DNA of 64,000 nucleotides from Sphingopyxis alaskensis RB2256 (lineage in GTDB: Bacteria; Pseudomonadota; Alphaproteobacteria; Sphingomonadales; Sphingomonadaceae): assembly GCF_000013985.1 (NCBI RefSeq), contig NC_008048.1, positions 1,302,001 to 1,366,000 on the forward strand, given 5' to 3'. The position numbers were made by a program, and so were the translations under genes. The notes beneath the pieces were generated by a model. That model was not told the origin of the DNA, made no database searches, and worked only from the letters and a program-made list of their open reading frames with translations. Below, piece after piece: positions 16,255-24,732 of the stretch (positions within the stretch are counted from its first letter, which is position 1; each line of letters begins with the position of its first letter).

Positions 16255-17457
16255 ATGACCCGCACCCTCATCCTTTTGCTGGCGCTCGCGCCGGCCGGGG
16301 CGGCACATGCCCAGGCCGTCGAGCTAGAGCCGGTTGGCGAAGCCCGCCTCCGCTACGAAAACGTCGATCAGGACGGCCTCGCCGCCAATGCCGAAGCCCT
16401 CACCCTGCGCGTCCGCGCCGGGGTCGAGGCCAAGGCGGGGCGCTGGTCGGCGCTGGTCGAAGGGCAAGGCAATCTCGCCATCATCGACGATTATTTCGAC
16501 GGGCTCCACGGCGCCGCGACCCGGCCAATCATCGCCGACCCCGAAAACATCGCCCTCGCCCGCGCGCAGCTTCGCTATGCCGCGCCCGCCATTACGGTGA
16601 CCGCGGGGCGCCAGCGGATCGGCTTCGACGACGAGCGTTTCGTCGGCAGCGTCGGCTTTCGTCAGAACGGCCAGAGCTATGACGCGGTGCGCGCTGAGGT
16701 GACGCCGGTGAAGGGCGTGAAGGTCGATCTCGCCTATGCGTGGAGCGTGCGCACCATCTGGGGCATCGACGGTGCCGGGGCGCGGCAACAGGCAGTGTCG
16801 GGCGACAATCTCTTCGCCAATGTCGGCGCCCGGACCCCCGTCGGCAAGCTCAGCGCCTTCGCCTATCTGGTCGACCAGGACGAAGCGGAGATGCAGGGTT
16901 TCCGCATGTCGAGCCAGAGCTATGGCGCCCGGCTCGATGGATCGAAGTCGCTCGGCAAGGCGAAGATCGGCTGGCAGCTGAGCTATGCCCGCCAGTCCGA
17001 CTGGCACCATAACCCCAACGACTATAGCGCCGACTATTATCTGGCCGATGTTGCCGTCGATTTCGGCGGCCCCCGCGTCGGCGCCGGGTACGAGATACTC
17101 GGCGCCAACAAGGGGATTTCGCTCACCAGTTTCCAGACCCCGCTTGCCACCGGCTTCAAATTTCAGGGCTGGGCCGACAAGTTCCTCGTCACCCCGCCCG
17201 ACGGGGTCCGCGACCTGTATGCCAGCGCGGGCTGGAGCTGGAAGGCGGTCGGCCCGCTGAAAGCCGTTACCGTGCAGGCCGCCTATCACGACTATCGCAG
17301 CGACCGCGCATCGCGCGCCTATGGGGACGAGATCGACCTGCTCGCCAGCGCCAAGCTGGGCAAGATCACCGGTTCGTTACGTTACGCGCATTATCGAGCC
17401 AACAGCTTCGCCACCGGTACCGATAAAATCTGGCTGCAATTCGATTGGACGCTTTGA
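16255..17457 (+). CDS. Outer membrane porin, alginate-export/OprD-like, in the nitrate operon
   Basis: A 400-residue protein with a signal peptide (MTRTLILLLALAPAGAAHAQA) and alternating polar/hydrophobic strands typical of an outer membrane beta-barrel, ending in aromatic-rich WLQFDWTL with a hydrophobic last residue. The sequence resembles the alginate_exp porin family, commonly found next to nitrate assimilation genes in sphingomonads. Position between narK and nirB, with 2-bp and 1-bp junctions, implies it lets nitrate or nitrite across the outer membrane. Barrel nature is fairly sure; substrate is inferred from context only. Confidence 0.5.
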   Translation: MTRTLILLLALAPAGAAHAQAVELEPVGEARLRYENVDQDGLAANAEALTLRVRAGVEAKAGRWSALVEGQGNLAIIDDYFDGLHGAATRPIIADPENIALARAQLRYAAPAITVTAGRQRIGFDDERFVGSVGFRQNGQSYDAVRAEVTPVKGVKVDLAYAWSVRTIWGIDGAGARQQAVSGDNLFANVGARTPVGKLSAFAYLVDQDEAEMQGFRMSSQSYGARLDGSKSLGKAKIGWQLSYARQSDWHHNPNDYSADYYLADVAVDFGGPRVGAGYEILGANKGISLTSFQTPLATGFKFQGWADKFLVTPPDGVRDLYASAGWSWKAVGPLKAVTVQAAYHDYRSDRASRAYGDEIDLLASAKLGKITGSLRYAHYRANSFATGTDKIWLQFDWTL

Positions 17458-19934
17458 TGGAACATCGCCCCCTCTCCCCCGACGCCGACACGCGCGCGCA
17501 TCTCGTCGTCATCGGCAACGGCATGGCCGGATGCCGCGCGGTCGAGGAGCTGCTCGCGCGCGACCCGGCGCGCTATCGCGTGACGATCTTCGGCGCAGAG
17601 CCGCGCGTCAATTACAATCGCATCATGCTTTCGCCCGTGCTGGCAGGCGAGAAAAGCTTCGAGGATATCGTCATCAACGATGCCGACTGGTATGCGGACA
17701 ATGGCATCGCGCTGGTCGCGGGCGACCCGGTGGTTGCACTCGATCGCGCGGCCAGGACCGTGACGACGCGCGGCGGCATCGTCGAAACCTATGACAAGCT
17801 GGTGATTGCGACGGGGTCCGATCCTTTCATCATTCCCGTTCCCGGCAAGGATTTGCCCGGCGTCATTGCCTTCCGCGACATGGACGATGTCGGCACGATG
17901 CTTAGCGCCGCGGAACAGGGCGGCAGCGCCGTCGTCATCGGCGGCGGGCTGCTCGGGCTCGAGGCAGCGCATGGCCTGTCCTTGCGCGGCATGAAGGTCA
18001 CCGTGCTCCACCTCATGCCGACCCTGATGGAACGCCAGCTCGACGAAGCGGCGGGCTGGCTCCTGAAACAGGCGCTGGAAGCGCGCGGCCAGACGATCCT
18101 GACCGGCGCCGACACCGCCGAGATCGTCGGCGAGGTCAAGGTCGAGGGCGTAAAGCTCAAGGATGGCACGCTGATCCCCGCCGATCTGGTGGTCATGGCG
18201 GTCGGCATCCGCCCCTCGATCGCGCTCGCACGCGATGCCGGGCTTGCCGTCGGGCGGGGCATCTTGGTCGATGACCATATGGTGACCAGCGATCCCGACA
18301 TTCTCGCGGTCGGCGAATGCGTAGAGCATGACGGACAGGTTTACGGCCTCGTCGCGCCGCTCTGGGACATGTGCCGCAGCCTCGCCGACGGTCTGGTCGA
18401 ACGACCGTCGGGCTATCGGGGTTCGGTGACCTCGACCAAGCTGAAGGTGTCGGGGATCGACGTCTTTTCGGCGGGCGATTTTTCAGGCGGCGACGGTTGC
18501 GAGGACATCGTGCTGCGCGATGCAAGCCGCGGCGTCTACAAGCGCGTGATCGTCAAGGACGACCGCATCGTTGGCGCGGTGCTCTATGGCGATACGGCCG
18601 ACGGCAGCTGGTACTTCGACCTGCTCAAACGCCAGGAGGATGTCTCCGGCCTCCGCGATCTGTTGATCTTCGGCCAGGCCTTCGCCGCTGGAGGAGGCGC
18701 GGCGGACCCTAAGGCGGCCGTTGCGGCGCTCTCGGACGATGCCGAGATTTGCGGCTGCAACGGCGTCACCAAGGGCCAGGTCGTGTCGTGCATCACCAAG
18801 GGAGCGCACAGCCTCGACGCGGTGCGCAGCACCTGCAAGGCGTCGGCGAGCTGTGGCAGCTGCACCGGCCTCGTCGAGACCCTGCTCGCGCTGACGCTCG
18901 GCGACGAGGTGCAGGCCGGGCCCAAGACGATGTGCAAATGCACCAGCTTCGGTCACGACGACGTCCGCCGCGAGATCGTCGCGCAGAATATGCGCTCGAT
19001 CCCCGAAGTGATGCAAAAGCTGCACTGGACGACCCCCGACGGCTGCTCCTCCTGTCGTCCGGCGCTCAACTATTATCTGCTCTGCGCGCTGCCCGGCGAC
19101 TATGTCGACGACCAGCAGAGCCGCTTCGTCAACGAGCGCCTCCACGCCAATATCCAGAAGGACGGGACCTACTCGGTCGTGCCGCGCATGTGGGGCGGGC
19201 TGACTAACCCGACCGAACTGCGCGCGATCGCCGATGTCGTCGAGAAGTACAATGCGCCGATGGTCAAGGTGACCGGCGGCCAGCGGCTCGACATCTTCGG
19301 CATCAAGAAGGAGGATCTGCCCGCGGTCTGGGCCGACCTCAATGCCGCCGGGATGGTCTCGGGCCACGCCTATGGCAAGGCGCTGCGCACGGTAAAAACC
19401 TGCGTCGGGTCCGAATGGTGCCGCTTCGGCACGCAGGATTCGACCGGCCTCGGCGTCAAGATCGAGCGGATGAGCTGGGGCAGCTGGATGCCGCACAAGT
19501 TCAAGATCGCCGTGTCGGGCTGCCCGCGCAACTGCGCCGAGGCGACGATCAAGGATTTCGGCGTCGTGTGCGTCGACAGCGGCTATGAGCTGCACATCGG
19601 CGGCAATGGCGGCATCCATGTCCGCGCGACCGACCTGCTCTGCAAGGTCGCGACCGAACAGGAGGCGATGGACTATTGCGCTGCCTTCATCCAGCTCTAC
19701 CGCGAGGAAGCGCGCTATCTTGAGCGCACCGCGCCGTGGATTGAGCGCGTCGGGCTCGACTATGTGAAGGGGCGGTTGCTCGACGATCCGGCGGGCCGCG
19801 AGGCGCTGCGCGCTCGCTTTCTCCATTCGCAAAGCTTCAGTCAGGACGATCCCTGGGCACAGCGCGCCGAGGGCGCCGAGGCCGAACATCATGCGCCGAT
19901 GGCGCGCTTCATCCCGCAGGAGGAACTGGCATGA
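17457..19934 (+). CDS. nirB: Assimilatory nitrite reductase (NADH), large subunit
   Basis: An 825-residue enzyme reducing nitrite to ammonium with NAD(P)H. From the N-terminus: a FAD/NAD-binding disulfide-reductase fold (HLVVIGNGMAGCRAVEELLA; second nucleotide site VVIGGGLLGLEAAHG), BFD-type [2Fe-2S] motifs (ICGCNGVTKGQVV, CKASASCGSCTGL), and the siroheme/[4Fe-4S] domain with CVGSEWCRFGTQDS and SGCPRNCAEATIKDFGVV, whose four cysteines hold the cluster next to siroheme. The start ATG 17457 overlaps the porin stop by one base; a TTG at 17445 is the alternative. Siroheme supply is matched by cobA downstream. Confidence 0.5.
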   Translation: MEHRPLSPDADTRAHLVVIGNGMAGCRAVEELLARDPARYRVTIFGAEPRVNYNRIMLSPVLAGEKSFEDIVINDADWYADNGIALVAGDPVVALDRAARTVTTRGGIVETYDKLVIATGSDPFIIPVPGKDLPGVIAFRDMDDVGTMLSAAEQGGSAVVIGGGLLGLEAAHGLSLRGMKVTVLHLMPTLMERQLDEAAGWLLKQALEARGQTILTGADTAEIVGEVKVEGVKLKDGTLIPADLVVMAVGIRPSIALARDAGLAVGRGILVDDHMVTSDPDILAVGECVEHDGQVYGLVAPLWDMCRSLADGLVERPSGYRGSVTSTKLKVSGIDVFSAGDFSGGDGCEDIVLRDASRGVYKRVIVKDDRIVGAVLYGDTADGSWYFDLLKRQEDVSGLRDLLIFGQAFAAGGGAADPKAAVAALSDDAEICGCNGVTKGQVVSCITKGAHSLDAVRSTCKASASCGSCTGLVETLLALTLGDEVQAGPKTMCKCTSFGHDDVRREIVAQNMRSIPEVMQKLHWTTPDGCSSCRPALNYYLLCALPGDYVDDQQSRFVNERLHANIQKDGTYSVVPRMWGGLTNPTELRAIADVVEKYNAPMVKVTGGQRLDIFGIKKEDLPAVWADLNAAGMVSGHAYGKALRTVKTCVGSEWCRFGTQDSTGLGVKIERMSWGSWMPHKFKIAVSGCPRNCAEATIKDFGVVCVDSGYELHIGGNGGIHVRATDLLCKVATEQEAMDYCAAFIQLYREEARYLERTAPWIERVGLDYVKGRLLDDPAGREALRARFLHSQSFSQDDPWAQRAEGAEAEHHAPMARFIPQEELA

Positions 19935-20275
19935 CCACCACCGCAGACTGGCTCGACATCGGCTGGGTCGACCAGATTCCGGTGCGCGGCAGTCGCACCG
20001 TGCAGGTCGCGGGCGGCGACGATATCGCGGTGTTTCGCACCGCAGAGGGCAAGGTCTTCGCCCTCCTCGACCGCTGCCCGCACAAGCATGGTCGACTGAG
20101 CCAGGGCATCGTCCATGGCGGCGCGGTCGCCTGTCCGCTGCACAACTGGCGGATCAGCCTGTCGACCGGCGAGGCGCTGGGCGACGACCAGGGCTGCACG
20201 CCGACGGTTCCGGTCAAGATCGACGGCGGCCGCGTCCTAATCTGCCGCGCCAGCACGCTGAAGGCGGCGGCGTGA
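19931..20275 (+). CDS. nirD: Nitrite reductase (NADH), small subunit, Rieske type
   Basis: A 114-residue protein of the NirD family, the partner of NirB. It keeps a complete Rieske [2Fe-2S] signature, CPH in DRCPHKHGRL and CPLH in ACPLHNWRI; many enterobacterial NirD proteins have lost these ligands, so this one may carry a real cluster. It overlaps nirB by 4 bp (ATGA). A palindromic repeat begins five bases after its stop and separates it from nasA. Confidence 0.5.
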   Translation: MTTTADWLDIGWVDQIPVRGSRTVQVAGGDDIAVFRTAEGKVFALLDRCPHKHGRLSQGIVHGGAVACPLHNWRISLSTGEALGDDQGCTPTVPVKIDGGRVLICRASTLKAAA

Positions 20276-20279
20276 ATCA

Positions 20280-20442
20280 CCCTCTCCCCTTCAGGGGAGA
20301 GGGCCGGGGAGAGGGGAGCGACAGTTGAGCGCTTCCCTGCCCCCGCCCCCTCTCCCAACCGGTGCCGGGTCAACCGTGCCCCGCACGGTTGAGGATCGTC
20401 CGGGGGACGATCCGACCCGGCGCCCCCCTGAAGGGGAGAGGG
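20280..20442. repeat. Palindromic intergenic repeat fused to the nasA 5' end
   Basis: The 163-bp block is bounded by CCCTCTCCCCTTCAGGGG at 20280-20297 and its exact complement at 20425-20442. Inside are perfect hairpins such as TCAACCGTGC/GCACGGTTGA and GGATCGTCC/GGACGATCC. A related block lies between nuoH and nuoG (60514-60704). The right end stops within 20 bp of the codons for the conserved nasA cluster motif. Confidence 0.5.
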
Positions 20443-23030
20443 CTATAAGGACCACCTGCGCCTATTGCGGCGTCGGCTGCGGCATAAGCGCAACGGTGAC
20501 CGGCGAACGCACGGTCGATATCGCAGGCGACCCCGACCATCCCGCCAACCGCGGCAAACTCTGTTCCAAGGGCACGCACCTCGGCGAAACGGTCGGGCTC
20601 GAAGGCCGCCTTCTCCATCCGATGATCGGCAACAAGCGCGCCAGCTGGGACAAGGCGCTCGACCTCGTCGCCAAGCGCTTCAAGGAGGTGATCGCGCGCC
20701 ATGGTCCGAACAGCGTCGCCTTCTATGTGTCGGGCCAGCTCCTGACCGAGGATTATTATGTCGCGAACAAGCTGATGAAGGGCTTCATCGGCACCGCCAA
20801 CATCGACACCAACTCAAGGCTGTGCATGTCGAGCGCGGTCGCCGGGCACATGCGCGCGTTCGGCGAGGACGTCGTTCCCGCGACCTATGCCGACCTCGAC
20901 GCGGCCGACCTGTTCATCCTTGTCGGATCGAACACCGCCTGGTGCCATCCGGTCGTTTATCAGCGCATCCGCGCCCGCTGCGAGGCGGGAGCCAAGCTCG
21001 TCGTCATCGACCCGCGCCGCACCGAAACCGCTGAGGAAGCCGATCTTCACCTCGCGATTCGCCCCGGCAGCGACGTGGCGCTGATGAACGGCCTGCTCCA
21101 GTACAGCCGCGAGGCGGGCGCGATCGACGAGGCTTATCTTGCCGCGCATGTCGCGGTGCCAGAGGATTTCTGGGACAGGCTTGGAGAGGGGAATGACCTG
21201 TGGTCGGTGGCGCGCATCTGCGATGTTGCCGCCGCCGACCTCAGGCATTTCTACGACCTCTTCGCAGCGACCCCGCGCGCCGTCACCCTGTTCAGCCAGG
21301 GGATAAACCAGTCGACCGCGGGCACCGACCAGGTGAATGCGATCCTCAACCTCCACCTCGCAACCGGGCGCATCGGCAAGCCGGGCGCCGCCCCCTTTTC
21401 GATCACCGGCCAGCCCAATGCGATGGGCGGGCGCGAAGTCGGCGGTCTCGCGTCGACGCTCGCCGCGCACATGGATTTCGGACAGGAAAACCGCGCGCGC
21501 GTCCAGCGCTTCTGGGCGGCGCCGACAATGGCCGAAAAGCCGGGCCTGAAAGCCGTCGACATGTTCCGCGCGATCGGCGAGGGGCGGATCAGGGCGCTGT
21601 GGGTGATGGCGACCAATCCGGCGGTGTCGATGCCCGACGCGGGCCGCGTGCGCGAGGCGCTCGCCGCCTGCCCCTTTGTCGTCGTCAGCGACGTCATGGA
21701 AAAGACCGATACCGGCGCCTTCGCGCACGTCCGCCTGCCCGCCGCCGCCTGGGGCGAAAAGGACGGCACCGTCACGGGCAGCGACCGCACGATCAGCCGC
21801 CAGCGCGCACTTTTCGCGCTTCCCGGCGAAGCGATGCCCGACTGGTGGATCGTCAAGGAAGTCGCGCGGCGCATGGGCTGGAAAAACGCCTTCACCTACG
21901 ACCGCCCCGCCGACATCTGGCGCGAGCATTGCCGTCTGTCGAATTATGACAATGACGGTGCGCGCATCTTTTCCCTGCCGGGTGCGGCACTGGGCGGCAA
22001 TGGAGCCTATGATGCCATGGAGCCTTTTCGCTGGGGCGGCGATCATCCGTTCGCCGAGGGGCGGTTCCCGACCGAAGACGGCCGGGCGCGCCTCGTCCCC
22101 GTTGCGCAAAGGCCGCTGCCGGAACCGCTCGCCAAATGGCCCCTCACACTGAACACCGGCCGCTACCGCGACCAGTGGCATACGATGACGCGCACCGGAC
22201 TCGCTCCAAAGCTGGCACGTCACCGCGAGGAGCCGCTCGTCGAGGTCCACCCCGACGACGGTACGCGACTCGGCCTTACCGACGGTGGCCTTGCGCACGT
22301 GGAAACGCCGCAGGGCGACAGCCTCTACCGCGTCGCGTTCCACGATGGCCAGCGCCCCGGCGAGATCTTTGTTCCGATCCACTGGACCGACCGCACCAGC
22401 AGCGGCGGCCGCACCGGCCTGCTCCCGCGCCCGCTCGTCGACCCTCTCTCGGGCCAGCCGGGTTTCAAGCGCACCCCCGCCGCCATCGCTCCGGTCCAGA
22501 CGAGATGGCGCGCCTTCCTGCTGCTCGCACGCGAACTGGCAACCACGCCGCGCTGCCTGTGGGCGACGCGCGTCGCGGTGCCAGCGGGCGTGCTGTGGGA
22601 ACTGGCAGGCAATGGCGATCTCAAGGCAATCGAGGCGCTTCTGCCCAAGGGCGAACATATTGAAGCGCACGACGCTGCACGCGGGACGCGGCGTATCGCC
22701 ATCGTCGCGAACGGCCGTCTCGCGGGCGCGCTGTTCGCGACCGAAACCGGCAATCTGCCCCCCCGCGACTGGTTGATCGCACAACTTGCCGCGCCCGAAA
22801 TCGCCCCCACGCTGCTCGCCGGTCGCGCGCCGGGCGTACAGGCCGACCGCGGGCCGATCGTCTGCGTCTGTTTCGACATCGGGCTCAGAACGATCGTCGC
22901 CGCGATCCGCGACCAGAACCTCGCCGATGTTGCGGCGATCGGCGCTGCGCTGGGCGCGGGCACCAACTGCGGGTCGTGCCGCCCCGCGCTTGCCCGTATT
23001 CTGACCGAGGAGACCAGCAATGCAGCCTGA
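20325..23030 (+). CDS. nasA: Assimilatory nitrate reductase, catalytic subunit (molybdopterin)
   Basis: A cytoplasmic Mo-bis-MGD enzyme reducing nitrate to nitrite, 901 residues from TTG 20325. The N-terminal [4Fe-4S] ligands are in TTCAYCGVGCGI and GKLCSKGTH. The molybdenum Cys is probably in NSRLCMSSAVAG. The C-terminus adds a BFD-like [2Fe-2S] domain with VCVCFDIGL and GTNCGSCRPAL, as in NasA of the Klebsiella type. No normal start codon exists between the palindromic repeat and the cluster motif, so translation must begin inside the repeat, at TTG 20325 or GTG 20376. About the first 40 residues are therefore repeat-derived. No separate reductase gene (nasB/nasC) is present, so its electron donor is not obvious. 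Confidence 0.5.
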   Translation: MSASLPPPPLPTGAGSTVPRTVEDRPGDDPTRRPPEGERAIRTTCAYCGVGCGISATVTGERTVDIAGDPDHPANRGKLCSKGTHLGETVGLEGRLLHPMIGNKRASWDKALDLVAKRFKEVIARHGPNSVAFYVSGQLLTEDYYVANKLMKGFIGTANIDTNSRLCMSSAVAGHMRAFGEDVVPATYADLDAADLFILVGSNTAWCHPVVYQRIRARCEAGAKLVVIDPRRTETAEEADLHLAIRPGSDVALMNGLLQYSREAGAIDEAYLAAHVAVPEDFWDRLGEGNDLWSVARICDVAAADLRHFYDLFAATPRAVTLFSQGINQSTAGTDQVNAILNLHLATGRIGKPGAAPFSITGQPNAMGGREVGGLASTLAAHMDFGQENRARVQRFWAAPTMAEKPGLKAVDMFRAIGEGRIRALWVMATNPAVSMPDAGRVREALAACPFVVVSDVMEKTDTGAFAHVRLPAAAWGEKDGTVTGSDRTISRQRALFALPGEAMPDWWIVKEVARRMGWKNAFTYDRPADIWREHCRLSNYDNDGARIFSLPGAALGGNGAYDAMEPFRWGGDHPFAEGRFPTEDGRARLVPVAQRPLPEPLAKWPLTLNTGRYRDQWHTMTRTGLAPKLARHREEPLVEVHPDDGTRLGLTDGGLAHVETPQGDSLYRVAFHDGQRPGEIFVPIHWTDRTSSGGRTGLLPRPLVDPLSGQPGFKRTPAAIAPVQTRWRAFLLLARELATTPRCLWATRVAVPAGVLWELAGNGDLKAIEALLPKGEHIEAHDAARGTRRIAIVANGRLAGALFATETGNLPPRDWLIAQLAAPEIAPTLLAGRAPGVQADRGPIVCVCFDIGLRTIVAAIRDQNLADVAAIGAALGAGTNCGSCRPALARILTEETSNAA

Positions 23031-23796
23031 TGATTTCGCCCCCGGCACGGTTTGGCTCGTCGGTGCAGGCCCCGGCGATCCCGACCTGCTGACGATGAAG
23101 GCCGTGCGATTGATCAGCCGCGCCGATATCGTCTTTTACGACGCCTTGGTGAGCAAGCGCGTACGCGCCCTGATCCGCGAAGGCACCAAAGGCGTGAACG
23201 TCGGGAAACGGTCGGGTCGTCATTCGAAAGATCAGTCCGCGATCAATGCGATGCTGGTAGGCGCCGTCCGCGCGGGCAAGCGCGTCGTCCGGCTCAAGGG
23301 TGGCGACCCGATGGTTTTCGGCCGCGCGACCGAAGAAATTTCAGCGATCGAGGCGGCAGGTTTCCGGGTGTGCGTCTGCCCCGGAATAACGGCGGCCAGC
23401 GCAGCGGCGGCGTCGGCCGGCTTGTCGCTCACGCTTCGCGGCGTTGCACGCGATGTACGGTTCGTGACCGCGCACAGCCGCCGCGGCGCCGCGCTCGATC
23501 TCGACTGGGCATCGCTGGCGCGGGGAGGTTCGACGCTTGCTTTCTACATGGGGCGCGACGTGGCGGGTCATATCGCAAGGCGTTTGATCGAGGCCGGGAT
23601 GTCCGGCGCCACGCCGGTGCTCGTCACCTGCAATGCCAGCCTGCCCGACGAACAGCGGCTGGCGACGCGGCTTGACCTGCTCGACCTTGCGACGCGCGCG
23701 CTTGCAGGCTCGGCGCCGACCCTCATCCTCGTCGGACCCGCAATGGCACTTGCCGAACGAGCCCGTTCGGGCGCGATGGCCGCCGAAGCAGACTGA
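23020..23796 (+). CDS. cobA: Uroporphyrinogen-III C-methyltransferase (SUMT)
   Basis: A 258-residue enzyme that makes precorrin-2 from uroporphyrinogen III with two SAM. Family motifs are VWLVGAGPGDPDLLTMKAVR at the N-terminus, VVRLKGGDPMVFGR, and GITAASAAAA with the later LAFYMGRD. It contains only the methyltransferase part of CysG; dehydrogenase and ferrochelatase (Met8-like) functions must come from elsewhere. It overlaps nasA by 11 bp and closes the operon, supplying the siroheme that NirB needs. Confidence 0.5.
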   Translation: MQPDDFAPGTVWLVGAGPGDPDLLTMKAVRLISRADIVFYDALVSKRVRALIREGTKGVNVGKRSGRHSKDQSAINAMLVGAVRAGKRVVRLKGGDPMVFGRATEEISAIEAAGFRVCVCPGITAASAAAASAGLSLTLRGVARDVRFVTAHSRRGAALDLDWASLARGGSTLAFYMGRDVAGHIARRLIEAGMSGATPVLVTCNASLPDEQRLATRLDLLDLATRALAGSAPTLILVGPAMALAERARSGAMAAEAD

Positions 23797-23958
23797 GTGC
23801 GGGTCTGCCCTCCACCCATATCGCTTGAGATGACATGATGTTGCGCTATGGCGGACGCGGCGCTGCTGCCGACATCCAGGTCGAATCGGCTCTGCCGCGT
23901 CGTTCCCATGGCCGCCTCTCGCGGGCGCGCCAACCCCGATTGGAGTGGCGTGACGACT

Positions 23959-24732
23959 ATGACCGAGACCCTGGCCGCAGCCCCCATCGACCGCCTCCTT
24001 GCCATCATGCGGCAGCTCCGCGACCCCGACAGCGGCTGCGAATGGGATCTCGCGCAGAGCTTTGCGACGATCGCGCCCTATACGATCGAGGAGGCCTATG
24101 AGGTTGCCGATGCCATTGCAGGCGGCGACCCTGCGGCAATCTGCAACGAGCTTGGCGACCTGCTCCTTCAAGTCGTTTTTCATGCGCAGATTGCGGCCGA
24201 CAGCGGCCTTTTCACTTTTGATGATGTCGCCGATGCGATCAGCGACAAGATGGAACGGCGCCATCCGCATATCTTTGACGATGCGCCAACCGACGATGCG
24301 ACTCGGCAATGGGAGGCGATCAAAGCCGAAGAGCGGGCGGCCGACGGGGCGCAGGGCGCGCTCGCGGGGGTTGCCCTTTCGCTTCCCGCGCTGCTGCGCG
24401 CGCAGAAGCTTCAGGATCGCGCCGCGCGGGTCGGGTTTGATTGGCCCGACATCGACGGTCCGCGTGAAAAAATTGTCGAGGAGCTGACGGAGGTTGCCGA
24501 CGCCACCAATGCCGTCGAGCGCCACGAAGAGATCGGCGACCTGCTCTTCGCCGTCGTCAACTATGCCCGCAAGATGGGCGTCGATGCCGAAAGCGCACTG
24601 CGCGACGCCAATCTGAAGTTCGCGCGGCGCTTTGCCGCAATGGAGGCGCGGGCGGGCGGTTCCCTGGCAGGACTGTCGCTCGGCGCGCAGGAGGCGCACT
24701 GGAAAGCCGTCAAGGCGACGGAGGGCCGTTAG
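23959..24732 (+). CDS. mazG: Nucleoside triphosphate pyrophosphohydrolase MazG
   Basis: A 257-residue protein with two MazG domains in tandem. It hydrolyses (d)NTPs to monophosphates and pyrophosphate and is linked to lowering (p)ppGpp or cleaning the nucleotide pool. The first domain has the E-x-x-E-x12-28-E-x-x-D type ligands in YTIEEAYEVADAI and NELGDLLLQVVFHAQ; the second in IVEELTEVADA and HEEIGDLLFAVVNYARK. The ATG 23959 gives the usual N-terminus (PIDRLLAIMRQLRDPDSGCE); the frame extends to 23848 without family similarity. Its last 23 bp overlap the end of hflX on the other strand. Confidence 0.5.
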   Translation: MTETLAAAPIDRLLAIMRQLRDPDSGCEWDLAQSFATIAPYTIEEAYEVADAIAGGDPAAICNELGDLLLQVVFHAQIAADSGLFTFDDVADAISDKMERRHPHIFDDAPTDDATRQWEAIKAEERAADGAQGALAGVALSLPALLRAQKLQDRAARVGFDWPDIDGPREKIVEELTEVADATNAVERHEEIGDLLFAVVNYARKMGVDAESALRDANLKFARRFAAMEARAGGSLAGLSLGAQEAHWKAVKATEGR

